DNA of 12,625 bases, taken from NCBI GenBank assembly GCA_964577715.1, contig CAZOAA010000040.1:1-12625 (forward strand), in the 5' to 3' direction. Source of the DNA: SUP05 sp964577715 (GTDB taxonomy: Bacteria; Pseudomonadota; Gammaproteobacteria; PS1; Pseudothioglobaceae). Positions within the stretch are counted from its first letter, which is position 1. Each line of letters opens with the position of its first letter. The notes below the pieces were generated by a model. The model was given only the letters and a program-made list of their open reading frames with translations, was not told the DNA's origin and did not search any database. Of this stretch, positions 1-7,710 are shown in pieces. Position numbers and translations under genes: made by a program.

Positions 1-1116
1 ATGTGTATGCGTGATCCTGCGCTTTATCGCATTCGTTTTGACAAGCACCATCAAACAGGTAACGATTGGCGTATTTATCCAATGTATGATTTTGCACATT
101 GTATTTCTGATGCGATTGAAGGCATTACCCACTCCTTGTGCACGCTAGAATTTCAAAACAATCGTCATTTGTATGATTGGATTTTGGACAATTTAGATGA
201 TTTCAATAGACCTAATCGCCCACATCAGTATGAGTTTTCAAGATTAAATCTTGAATATACAGTAATGTCAAAGCGTAAGCTGCAGCAATTGGTAGAAGAC
301 GGGTTAGTAGAAGGCTGGAATGATCCACGCATGCCAACTATTTCTGGGTTACGCAGACGTGGATATACTTCAGCTAGTATTCGTGATTTTTCTGATCGTA
401 TTGGCATTTCTAAAGTTGATAGTATGACTGATATGAAAATATTAGAGGATGCTGCACGTGATGATTTAAATGTAGTGGCGCCTCGAACTATGGGCGTGAT
501 CGACCCAATACGTGTAATTATTGAAAACTATCCTGAAGACCAAATAGAAACCTTAAGTGCACCTGTTCACCCACAAAATGAAGTAATGGGAAAGCGTGAA
601 ATCTTCTTCTCACGTGAGTTATTCATTGATAGAGCAGACTTTCAAGAAGTAGCGCCAAACAAAAAGTTTAAAAGGCTAGCTATTGATAAAGAAGTACGTT
701 TACGTAATGCTTATGTGATTAATGCTACAACTTTTGATACAGATTTTGATGGCAACATCACTACCGTGTATGCCACATATGACGCAGACACCTTAGGCAA
801 GAATCCGTCTGATGGGCGCAAAGTCAAAGGCGTGATTCATTTTGTAGAAGCGACTAAAGCATTGCGTGCTGAATTTAGACTGTATGATCGTTTGTTTACT
901 TTAGAAAATCCAGGGAAGAATGATCATTTTGAAGAGTTGATCAACCCAGAATCTCTAATAGTTACTTATGGCATGGTAGAGCCAACAATGGTGAGTGCCA
1001 AACCTGAGATGGCTTATCAATTTGAACGTGAAGGATATTTTTGTAGAGATAACCAATCTCCAAATGAAGTTATCTTTAATAAAACAGTAAGCTTACGCGA
1101 CACCTGGAGTAACTAA
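1..1116 (+). CDS. glnS: Glutaminyl-tRNA synthetase, C-terminal part (5' end outside window)
   Basis: Class I aminoacyl-tRNA synthetase that charges tRNA-Gln with glutamine in the cytoplasm. The visible 371 codons match the E. coli enzyme almost continuously: YRIRF, HHQTGNDW, YPMYDF, CISDAIEGITHSLCTLEF, the KMSKR-class signature as VMSKRK at visible residues 88-93, then the two C-terminal beta-barrel anticodon-binding domains with KEVRLRNAYVI, YDADTLG, GRKVKGVIHF and FEREGYFC. The E. coli MSKR lies near residue 268, so about 180 N-terminal residues, including the HIGH motif, lie left of the window. The ATG at position 1 is therefore an internal methionine and not the start. The C-terminus (VSLRDTWSN) is complete. 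The TAA stop at 1114-1116 overlaps the stop of the convergent surE gene. Identity is certain. Confidence 0.97.
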   Translation: MCMRDPALYRIRFDKHHQTGNDWRIYPMYDFAHCISDAIEGITHSLCTLEFQNNRHLYDWILDNLDDFNRPNRPHQYEFSRLNLEYTVMSKRKLQQLVEDGLVEGWNDPRMPTISGLRRRGYTSASIRDFSDRIGISKVDSMTDMKILEDAARDDLNVVAPRTMGVIDPIRVIIENYPEDQIETLSAPVHPQNEVMGKREIFFSRELFIDRADFQEVAPNKKFKRLAIDKEVRLRNAYVINATTFDTDFDGNITTVYATYDADTLGKNPSDGRKVKGVIHFVEATKALRAEFRLYDRLFTLENPGKNDHFEELINPESLIVTYGMVEPTMVSAKPEMAYQFEREGYFCRDNQSPNEVIFNKTVSLRDTWSN

Positions 1117-1856
1117 CTCAGCTCTTTTAACCATTCTGAAACGGTATCAATCTCGTTGTATTTGGTTAAGTCAATTTGCAATGGAGTGACAGATACATAG
1201 TTGTTTTTTATAGCGTGGAAATCAGTGCCTATACTATTATCAGCTTCCTTGCCGTTTTCACCAATCCAATATAGTGATGGATCGTCTTTATCAGGAACAG
1301 CTTCTTCGGACATATGGCGTTTACCTAAACGCGTGGTTTGGAAGCCCTGAATATCTTTCAAGGGAATATCTGGCACATTAACGTTTAGAATAGTGTCGTG
1401 CGAGAGTTGTGCATGGTGGATTTTACTAATGAGTTTTTTAGCAATAATTCCAGCGGTTTCAAAATTTTTACCTTTCCAACTTGCTAGTGAAATGGCTATT
1501 GATGGCAAGCCTAAAAAACGACCCTCTATTGCACCGGCAACTGTACCGGAGTAAATTACATCATCACCTAAATTAGGCCCGAAGTTAATACCAGTAACCA
1601 CTAAATCAATATCTTCGTCTAAAAAACCGCACAGCGCTAAATGCACACAATCACTAGGAGTAGCATCAATGCTATAAATATTGTTACCAACTTGGATTGG
1701 CTTTAGAGGTTTATTTAATGTTAGTGAACTACTAGATGCAGACTTATTCTCATTCGGCGCTACAACAATTACTTCATGATCTTTTGATAAATGCTTAGCT
1801 AATACTTTGATGCCTTTGGCTTCAACGCCATCGTCATTACTTATAAGGATTTTCAC
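1113..1856 (-). CDS. surE: 5'/3'-nucleotidase SurE
   Basis: Metal-dependent phosphatase that removes phosphate from nucleoside 5'- and 3'-monophosphates and short polyphosphates, a survival and stress function. The 247 residues are close to the E. coli length (253). The N-terminus MKILISNDDG carries the metal-binding Asp8-Asp9 pair; Ser39 in NENKSAS and Asn91 in TGINFGPNLG complete the metal site, and GTVAGAIEG (104-112) is the family signature. The start is a GTG (1854-1856) that shares its first G with the TAG stop of clpA, reading TAGTG on the minus strand. No Shine-Dalgarno is visible, so translation is probably coupled to clpA. It is the last gene of the lptG-clpS-clpA-surE run. In E. 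coli surE instead sits with pcm, nlpD and rpoS, so this linkage differs. Its TAG stop overlaps the glnS stop by 4 bases. Confidence 0.96.
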   Translation of the reverse strand: MKILISNDDGVEAKGIKVLAKHLSKDHEVIVVAPNENKSASSSSLTLNKPLKPIQVGNNIYSIDATPSDCVHLALCGFLDEDIDLVVTGINFGPNLGDDVIYSGTVAGAIEGRFLGLPSIAISLASWKGKNFETAGIIAKKLISKIHHAQLSHDTILNVNVPDIPLKDIQGFQTTRLGKRHMSEEAVPDKDDPSLYWIGENGKEADNSIGTDFHAIKNNYVSVTPLQIDLTKYNEIDTVSEWLKELS

Positions 1857-4075
1857 TATGAAATATCAAGAGTAACTGCGTCTTTCTTAATGCCTACTTT
1901 AACTGTACCGCCACTAACTAATTGACCAAATAGCAACTCATCTGCAAGTGGTTTACGAATTTCTTTTTCAATTAGACGAGACATTGGCCTTGCGCCCATC
2001 TTAGCATCATAGCCATTTTTAGCAAACCATTTACGTGCCACATCTGAAACAATTAACGATACGTTCTTTTCTTCTAGCGTTGCCTCAAGTTCAAATAAGA
2101 ACTTATTCACCACATAAACAATCGTTTCTTCACTAAGTGAATTAAAGTAAATAATTTCTGAAAGTCGATTTCTAAACTCCGGTGTAAAAGCTTTCTTAAG
2201 CTCACCTTCATAATCTAGCGAGTGGTCTTGTTCGCTAAAGCCAATTGAAGCACGTTGAACATTTTGTGCACCCACATTTGAAGTCATTACTAAAATCACG
2301 TTTCTAAAATCAACTTCACGGCCGTTGGCATCAGTTAGTTTACCATTGTCCATCACCTGCAGTAGAAGATTAAAAATATCTGGATGTGCCTTTTCCACTT
2401 CATCCAAAAGTAGTACAGCATATGGATTAGAATTAACAGCTTCAGTCAATAAACCACCTTCGTCATAACCCACATAACCAGGTGGTGAGCCGACTAACTT
2501 CGACATTGAATGGCGTTCCATATACTCACTCATATCAAATCGCAAGAGCTTAACACCCATAATACGAGCAAGTTGTTTGCAGATCTCGGTTTTACCCACG
2601 CCTGTTGGGCCGGCAAACAGGAACGAACCCATTGGCTTGTCTTCGTGTGCCAAACCAGAACGAGCTAGTTTGATTGCAGTTGATAAGCTTTCTACAGCGC
2701 TATCTTGACCAAATACACCCAACTTTAACTCTTCTTCTAAATTTCTAAGTAATGATTTATCGTCACTGGTCACTTGTCTAGATGGAATACGTGCAAGTTT
2801 AGCGATAATATTTTCAATATCAGCAACGTTGATATTAATTTTTCGCTTAGATTTTGAACGAATTTGTTGCAATGCACCCACCTCATCAATGACATCAATA
2901 GCTTTATCTGGAAGTCGACGATCAGCTATGTGGCGATGTGAAAGCTCGGCTGCCGACGTTAGTGCTGCGGCAGAATATTTAACTTTATGATGATCTTGAT
3001 AATATTTTTTAAGCCCATGCAAGATCTTAACTGTGTCATCTACTGACGGCTCATCAATATCAATTTTTTGGAAACGACGAGTCAGTGCATGATCTTTTTC
3101 AAATACTTTCCTATACTCCTCAATAGTGGTTGATCCCATACATCTTAATGAACCATCAGCTAATGCTGGTTTAAGAAGATTGGATGCATCTAATGAACCC
3201 CCTGAAACACTGCCTGCACCGATAAGAGTGTGAATTTCATCAATAAATAAAATTGCATGTGGAATTTTCTCTAAATCAGTTAATACGGCTTTTAGGCGTT
3301 TTTCAAAATCTCCACGATATTTAGTGCCAGCAATCAGCACGCCGATATCCAGTGAATAGATACTGGCCTCTTTTAAAACATCTGGCACTTTATTATCAAC
3401 AATCTTTTTTGCGATTCCTTCTGCAATTGCTGTTTTACCAACGCCAGCTTGCCCCACAAAAAGAGGATTGTTTTTACGACGTCTTGAAAGCACTTGAATA
3501 GTACGAGTTACCTCCTCTTCCCTTCCTAATAAAGGGTCAATTTTTCCTTGGCGAGCTTTATCGCACAAATTCGATGCATATGCATCCAATGCTGATTTTT
3601 TAGATTTTTTGTTATCGCCTTCTATTCTTGGATTTTGTTCGATTGATTCTGGCACTTGTGTTGAAATAGCCTCCATCACATCTAGGCGAGATATATTATT
3701 AAGTTTCAACAAATAAACTGCATGAGATTCTTTTTCAGAAAAAATACTAACCAAAACATTCATGGCATAGACGGTGGTCTTTTGTGCCGATTGTGCTTGG
3801 TAAACACTACGCTGCAAAACGCGTTGAAAGCCTACTGTAGGCACAATATCAATCTCAGAATCTTGAGAAATCAATGGCGTATGTGAATCAATATACTCTT
3901 CTAATTCAGCTCTAATCTCGTCTATATTAGTGCGTTTGTTTCGAAGAAAAGTAACTACTTCATCAATATTTAATAACGCTAATAATAAGTGCTCAACAGT
4001 AACAAACTCCAGGCGATTGTTTCTCGCCTGAGTCATGACGTAGTTAATTTCTTGTTGTAGGCCTGTTTCAATCAT
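1856..4075 (-). CDS. clpA: ATP-dependent Clp protease ATP-binding subunit ClpA
   Basis: AAA+ unfoldase that threads substrates into the ClpP peptidase; with ClpS it degrades N-degron proteins. Domains in order: Clp N-domain (about 1-140, with EFVTVEHLLLALL at 23-35), a charged linker, D1 AAA+ module with Walker A GQAGVGKT at 208-215 and Walker B ending in DE at 279-280, and D2 AAA+ module with Walker A GPTGVGKT at 489-496 and Walker B LLLDE at 555-559. Pore loops are KYRG (252-255) and GYVG (533-536). The ClpP-docking loop is SIGF (610-613), where E. coli ClpA has IGL; this still marks a ClpP partner and excludes ClpB. The D1 middle domain is short, also unlike ClpB. At 739 aa the protein ends in DAVTLDIS and lacks the last 15 or so residues of E. 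coli ClpA. A good Shine-Dalgarno (AAGGA on the minus strand, 4084-4088) precedes the ATG. clpS is 35 bp upstream; surE overlaps the stop. Confidence 0.97.
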   Translation of the reverse strand: MIETGLQQEINYVMTQARNNRLEFVTVEHLLLALLNIDEVVTFLRNKRTNIDEIRAELEEYIDSHTPLISQDSEIDIVPTVGFQRVLQRSVYQAQSAQKTTVYAMNVLVSIFSEKESHAVYLLKLNNISRLDVMEAISTQVPESIEQNPRIEGDNKKSKKSALDAYASNLCDKARQGKIDPLLGREEEVTRTIQVLSRRRKNNPLFVGQAGVGKTAIAEGIAKKIVDNKVPDVLKEASIYSLDIGVLIAGTKYRGDFEKRLKAVLTDLEKIPHAILFIDEIHTLIGAGSVSGGSLDASNLLKPALADGSLRCMGSTTIEEYRKVFEKDHALTRRFQKIDIDEPSVDDTVKILHGLKKYYQDHHKVKYSAAALTSAAELSHRHIADRRLPDKAIDVIDEVGALQQIRSKSKRKININVADIENIIAKLARIPSRQVTSDDKSLLRNLEEELKLGVFGQDSAVESLSTAIKLARSGLAHEDKPMGSFLFAGPTGVGKTEICKQLARIMGVKLLRFDMSEYMERHSMSKLVGSPPGYVGYDEGGLLTEAVNSNPYAVLLLDEVEKAHPDIFNLLLQVMDNGKLTDANGREVDFRNVILVMTSNVGAQNVQRASIGFSEQDHSLDYEGELKKAFTPEFRNRLSEIIYFNSLSEETIVYVVNKFLFELEATLEEKNVSLIVSDVARKWFAKNGYDAKMGARPMSRLIEKEIRKPLADELLFGQLVSGGTVKVGIKKDAVTLDIS

Positions 4076-4083
4076 AAAAAATA

Positions 4084-4088
4084 TCCTT
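4084..4088 (-). promoter_or_regulatory. Ribosome binding site of clpA
   Basis: The minus strand reads AAGGA eight bases before the clpA ATG at 4073-4075, in the 35-bp gap between clpS and clpA. It is one of the few strong Shine-Dalgarno sites in this window. It suggests that clpA initiates independently of clpS translation although both are on one transcript. Confidence 0.7.
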
Positions 4089-4110
4089 ATCTGTAATTCT
4101 ACACTATATG

Positions 4111-4410
4111 TTAAGTGTTCAATTCACGAATAACACACATCAATGGCTGCTCTTCTTTTCTTGCAAAATCGATCACTTGAGAAACTTTTGTCTGTGCAAT
4201 ATCATGCGGATAAACTCCACAAACTCCTTCTCCTTCCAAATGCACTTTTAGCATGATTGCATGTGCCGCCTCTTCGCTTTTTGAAAAAAATCGCATTAAT
4301 ACTTCGACCACAAAGTCCATCGTAGTATAGTCATCATTTAGTAAAAGCACCTGAAAACGCTTAGGTTTTTTAAGTTTAGGCTTGGTATTTTGAACTAAGG
4401 TTTGAGCCAT
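4111..4410 (-). CDS. clpS: ATP-dependent Clp protease adaptor ClpS
   Basis: Small adaptor that binds proteins with destabilising N-terminal residues and delivers them to ClpA. The 99-residue product (E. coli 106) has a flexible N-terminal tail of about 18 residues, then the folded core. N-degron pocket residues align with E. coli: Asn25, Asp26, Asp27, Thr29, Met31, Val34, Met53 and His57, in LLLNDDYTTMDFV and MLKVHLEGEGVCGV. The ATG at 4408-4410 was chosen because it gives a typical N-terminus. A longer reading from a TTG at 4449 adds 13 residues but would overlap lptG. The ATG lies one base after the lptG TAA stop (TAATATG on the minus strand), and no clear Shine-Dalgarno is seen, so translation is probably coupled to lptG. 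clpA follows, as in E. coli. Confidence 0.95.
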   Translation of the reverse strand: MAQTLVQNTKPKLKKPKRFQVLLLNDDYTTMDFVVEVLMRFFSKSEEAAHAIMLKVHLEGEGVCGVYPHDIAQTKVSQVIDFARKEEQPLMCVIRELNT

Positions 4411-4411
4411 A

Positions 4412-5494
4412 TTATCTAACTGAAACTCGATGAAGCATAAAAATGGCAAAAATTAAAATAATTATTGTTGGCATAGAAGCACTTAGTAAATGATTCAGGT
4501 CAAATCTTAATGAAACCATGCCACCAATCCTAGATGACAGCTCAAAAAATAAACTAATAACAACGCCAGTAAAAATCTTTCTTCCTAATGATGAATCTCT
4601 AAGTGATCCAAAGACAAAAGGAATGGAAAGAATAATCATAGCGACCAGTGTTATTGGTTTCATTATTCTTTGATAAAGCTCTACTTCATATGCATCAGCA
4701 GATAATCCATTGCCATTTAAAAATCGAATATGTGTAAATAATTTCCATGTTGAAAATTCTTTAGGTTCTTTTTTTAAAGAGTTGACCAGTTCTTGATCAA
4801 AGTCTACTTCAGTAGGATATTGCTTAAATTCCTGCTGATCTATCGCTGAAAACTTATTATCATTATTAACTTGATGAACGTTTGACTCTTGCAAGACCAT
4901 GTTTTTACCATCAAAAATAGCACTATCGCTATAAACAACTGAATCAAGTGTTGCTGGTGTTTTTAAATTGATTAACGTTACTTTATTGAAAACTTTTCCA
5001 TCTACATTTTTATCTACACGAATAAAATTCTTCCCATCTCTTAACCAAAACCCTTGTTGTGTTGAGCTGATTGTACTTTCACCCAGAGCTTGATTGCGAT
5101 AGCTTTTAGCCAAATCAGAGAATAAAGGAGATATAAATTCTCCAAAAATAATCATAACAATGATAAAAATAAAGCTAACTTTAAGTGTTGTTTTGGTAAT
5201 CTCTATTATTGAAATACCAGCACCTCGCATAATAATTAATTCGCTATTATTGGCCAAATAACCCAAACCAAGAATACAGCCAAGCAAAATAATAAGGGAC
5301 GATAGCGCGTGCATCATAGATGGAACTAAAAGTCCAACATAAGCCAACGCATCAAGCAGTGTATAGCTAGCACGTCCTATATCGCCCACTTCTTCCAAAA
5401 ATTTAAAAAACGCAAAAACCCCTACTAACACTAGCATTACCGATAAAGAATACTTAAGCAATGTTTTAGCAATGTAGCGGTCTAAAATTTTCAT
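4412..5494 (-). CDS. lptG: LPS export ABC transporter permease LptG
   Basis: Inner-membrane subunit of the LptB2FG transporter, which extracts lipopolysaccharide and passes it to the LptC-A-D bridge. The product is 360 aa, the same as E. coli LptG. It starts MKILDRYIAKT, matching the E. coli LDRYIGKT. Membrane segments lie near 12-32, 52-80, 103-123, 279-299, 304-322 and 335-355, with a periplasmic beta-jellyroll domain at about 130-270. Diagnostic blocks are LLGLGYLANNSELIIMRGAG-like residues at 71-93 (coupling helix), YRNQA, STQQGFWLRDG (144-154) and FVFGSLR (293-299); these separate it from LptF. The ATG at 5492-5494 is preferred over a TTG at 5515, which would add seven residues. No Shine-Dalgarno is visible. 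lptF, its partner and usual neighbour, is not in the window. It is the first gene of an apparent operon with clpS, clpA and surE. Confidence 0.93.
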   Translation of the reverse strand: MKILDRYIAKTLLKYSLSVMLVLVGVFAFFKFLEEVGDIGRASYTLLDALAYVGLLVPSMMHALSSLIILLGCILGLGYLANNSELIIMRGAGISIIEITKTTLKVSFIFIIVMIIFGEFISPLFSDLAKSYRNQALGESTISSTQQGFWLRDGKNFIRVDKNVDGKVFNKVTLINLKTPATLDSVVYSDSAIFDGKNMVLQESNVHQVNNDNKFSAIDQQEFKQYPTEVDFDQELVNSLKKEPKEFSTWKLFTHIRFLNGNGLSADAYEVELYQRIMKPITLVAMIILSIPFVFGSLRDSSLGRKIFTGVVISLFFELSSRIGGMVSLRFDLNHLLSASMPTIIILIFAIFMLHRVSVR

Positions 5495-5506
5495 TAAAAT
5501 ATCAGG

Positions 5507-5536
5507 TTTATACAAAAGACAGTGTTATTATGACAA
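5507..5536 (-). promoter_or_regulatory. Candidate promoter for lptG-clpS-clpA-surE
   Basis: On the minus strand TTGTCA (5531-5536; five of six to the -35 consensus) is followed after 18 bp by TATAAA (5507-5512; five of six to the -10 consensus). Transcription would start near 5500, only about six bases before the lptG ATG, giving an almost leaderless mRNA. That fits the lack of a Shine-Dalgarno. The -35 box lies over the guaA start codon. In AT-rich DNA such matches arise by chance, so this is only a candidate. Confidence 0.42.
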
Positions 5537-7107
5537 ATATTCACAGCGACAAGATCTTAATTCTAGATTTTGGCTCTCAATATACACAATTGATCGCTCG
5601 TAGAGTTCGAGAAATTGGCGTGTACTGTGAATTATTTCCTTATGATGTAGATGTGGATTTTATTAAAAAATTCAATCCCAAAGGCATTATTCTGTCTGGT
5701 GGCCCTGATACGGTTACAACTGATGATTCTGCTAGAGCACCACAAATTGTCTTTGATCTTAATGTGCCAATACTAGGTATTTGCTACGGCATGCAAACCA
5801 TGGCAATGCAACTTGGCGGCAAAGCTAGCTCGGCTGATAAACACGAATATGGTTTTGCACAAATTAAGTGCGAAGATGACGAATGCCATTTATTTACAGA
5901 TTTGCGTGATGACACACATGACTCAGGCAATGCGCTATTAGATGTGTGGATGAGTCATGGTATCGAAGTTAACGAACTTCCTAAAGATTTCAAGCTAATT
6001 GCTTCAACTGATAATTGCGCTATTGCTGGATTTGCTAATAGCAAAAAACATTACTACGGATTGCAATTTCATCCAGAAGTTACTCACACTAAACAAGGCA
6101 CACATATTTTGGACAGATTTGTTAGTGGTATTTGCAAATGTGAAAAAAACTGGACGACTGATAACATTATCGCTGATTTAATAGATGGCCTTAAAACTCA
6201 AATTGGTAATGGCAATGTATTACTCGGCTTATCAGGTGGTGTTGATTCATCAGTAGTTGCAGCTCTACTTCATCAAGCCATTGGAGATCAGCTAACTTGC
6301 GTATTTGTTGACAATGGCCTACTTCGACTTAACGAAGGTGACGAAGTCATGCAAACATTTGCAGATAACATGGGTGTGAAGGTCATTCGCGCTAATGCTC
6401 AGAAAAAGTTTTACGATGCACTAGCCAATGAAACCGACCCAGAAAAGAAAAGAAAAATTATTGGTGGTGCATTTATTGAAGTATTTGAAGAAGAAGCTAG
6501 AAACCTTGATGATATTAAATTCTTGGCGCAAGGTACGATCTACCCCGATGTTATCGAATCAGCCGGTGCTAAATCAGGCAAAGCCAAAGTGATTAAATCA
6601 CACCATAATGTTGGCGGTTTACCAGATGATTTAAAATTTGAATTAGTTGAGCCTTTAAAAGAATTATTTAAAGACGAGGTTCGTACCATTGGTGTAAAGC
6701 TAGGAATCCCTGCACACATGCTATACCGCCACCCTTTCCCAGGGCCGGGATTAGGCGTAAGAATCCTTGGTCAAGTGAAAGAAGAATATGCCGATATTCT
6801 ACGAGAAGCGGATGCGATTTTCATGCAAGAGCTCTACAACCATGATCTGTATGATAAAGTCAACCAAGCTTTCACGGTTTTCTTGCCTATTAAATCTGTT
6901 GGTGTAACAGGAGATGAAAGACGCTATGATTATGTTGTGGCATTACGTGCCGTTGAAACTATAGACTTTATGACGGCTCGTTGGGCACGACTGCCATACG
7001 ATTTCTTAGATTTTGTATCAAACCGTATCATGAATGAAATCACTCGAGTGTCACGTGTGGTATACGATATTTCAGGTAAGCCACCCGCCACCATCGAATG
7101 GGAATAA
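5530..7107 (+). CDS. guaA: GMP synthase (glutamine-hydrolysing)
   Basis: Converts XMP, glutamine and ATP to GMP, the last step of guanine nucleotide synthesis. The length of 525 aa equals E. coli GuaA. The N-terminal class I glutamine amidotransferase domain (about 8-200) has LDFGSQYTQLIARRVRE, ILSGGPD, the nucleophile Cys85 in GICYGMQ, and His181 and Glu183 in QFHPEV. The ATP-pyrophosphatase domain has the PP-loop SGGVDS at 235-240. The C-terminal dimerisation domain ends in ISGKPPATIEWE, which is essentially invariant. The ATG at 5530 gives the normal N-terminus; no strong Shine-Dalgarno precedes it. It is divergent from lptG with only 35 bp between the start codons. guaB, which forms an operon with guaA in many gammaproteobacteria, is not adjacent. 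No GC-rich terminator follows; a long AT-rich palindrome does. Confidence 0.98.
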   Translation: MTNIHSDKILILDFGSQYTQLIARRVREIGVYCELFPYDVDVDFIKKFNPKGIILSGGPDTVTTDDSARAPQIVFDLNVPILGICYGMQTMAMQLGGKASSADKHEYGFAQIKCEDDECHLFTDLRDDTHDSGNALLDVWMSHGIEVNELPKDFKLIASTDNCAIAGFANSKKHYYGLQFHPEVTHTKQGTHILDRFVSGICKCEKNWTTDNIIADLIDGLKTQIGNGNVLLGLSGGVDSSVVAALLHQAIGDQLTCVFVDNGLLRLNEGDEVMQTFADNMGVKVIRANAQKKFYDALANETDPEKKRKIIGGAFIEVFEEEARNLDDIKFLAQGTIYPDVIESAGAKSGKAKVIKSHHNVGGLPDDLKFELVEPLKELFKDEVRTIGVKLGIPAHMLYRHPFPGPGLGVRILGQVKEEYADILREADAIFMQELYNHDLYDKVNQAFTVFLPIKSVGVTGDERRYDYVVALRAVETIDFMTARWARLPYDFLDFVSNRIMNEITRVSRVVYDISGKPPATIEWE

Positions 7108-7112
7108 TGCGG

Positions 7113-7222
7113 TGTCTTTTTGTGTTTTTACGTTATTAAATATAACAAAACACTTAATCACATAGTTTTAGCTATGCTTAATCGTATTTTGTTATATTTG
7201 CCTAGAAAAACTTCAAAAATAC
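7113..7222. repeat. AT-rich imperfect palindrome between guaA and tadA
   Basis: Two perfect 13-bp arms (7138-7150 and 7187-7199, reading AAATATAACAAAA and its complement) flank a symmetrical unpaired zone and an inner 5-bp stem (CATAG 7161-7165 and CTATG 7172-7176) with a six-base loop. Outside the main arms, T-runs at 7116-7129 face A-runs at 7206-7219 and extend the symmetry with a one-base bulge. The direct repeat CTTAATC at 7153-7159 and 7177-7183 brackets the inner stem. No U-tract follows a GC-rich stem, so it is not a standard terminator. It fills most of the 135-bp space. It could be a structured leader or trailer RNA, or a small mobile palindrome. I do not recognise it. Confidence 0.65.
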
Positions 7223-7242
7223 TGGCACTACAGCTCTAGCAT

Positions 7243-7710
7243 ATGGATGAATATAAAAATAATATAAAGTGGATGAAGCTTGCATTGGAGCATGCAAGAC
7301 TTGCTCAGGAAATGGGAGAAGTCCCAGTTGGCGCTGTTTTAGTGCAAGATGACAAACTCATTGCTCAGGCGCACAATCAGCCCATATCAGGCAATGATCC
7401 TACCGCACATGCGGAAATTCAACTACTTAGAGCTGCAGGTAAAAAACTAAACAATTATCGATTACCTAATACAACTTTGTATGTAACACTAGAACCCTGC
7501 ACAATGTGCTTAGGCGCTATGATTCATGCAAGAGTCTCACGTGTAGTATTTGGTGCTTATGATGAAAAAACTGGCATGTGTGGATCATGCACAGACTTAT
7601 CCATTAGTAAATGTTTTAATCATCAAATAGATATTCAAGGTGGTGTTTTAGAAGACGAATGCTCTAATATAATTTCTAAATTTTTTAAAGACCGAAGAAA
7701 TAAAAATTAG
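7243..7710 (+). CDS. tadA: tRNA-specific adenosine deaminase TadA
   Basis: Zinc enzyme that deaminates the wobble adenosine (A34) of tRNA-Arg(ACG) to inosine, allowing reading of CGU, CGC and CGA codons. The 155 residues show the cytidine/deoxycytidylate deaminase signature: zinc ligand His56 with catalytic Glu58 in DPTAHAEI, and zinc ligands Cys86 and Cys89 in LEPCTMC. The N-terminal MGEVPVGAVLV and the blocks NYRLPNTTLYVTLEPC and VVFGAYDEKTG match E. coli TadA. The start at 7243 gives the usual short N-terminal extension; no clear Shine-Dalgarno precedes it. The C-terminus is shorter than in E. coli but retains the FFKDRR helix. It lies 135 bp downstream of guaA. Its TAG stop overlaps the yoeB stop by 4 bases in a tail-to-tail arrangement. 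Confidence 0.96.
   Translation: MDEYKNNIKWMKLALEHARLAQEMGEVPVGAVLVQDDKLIAQAHNQPISGNDPTAHAEIQLLRAAGKKLNNYRLPNTTLYVTLEPCTMCLGAMIHARVSRVVFGAYDEKTGMCGSCTDLSISKCFNHQIDIQGGVLEDECSNIISKFFKDRRNKN

Noticed and set aside
1..3. The ATG at position 1 as a true glnS start
   Set aside because: The text aligns with the middle of GlnRS, and the HIGH motif and about 180 residues are missing.
1856..4075. ClpB or ClpC in place of ClpA
   Set aside because: There is no long coiled middle domain, an IGF ClpP loop is present, and clpS is adjacent.
4411..4449. Longer ClpS starting at a TTG at 4449
   Set aside because: It would overlap lptG by 38 bases and add an atypical hydrophobic tail; the ATG at 4410 gives the normal ClpS length.
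5495..5515. Longer LptG starting at a TTG at 5515
   Set aside because: The ATG at 5494 gives exactly the E. coli length and N-terminus.
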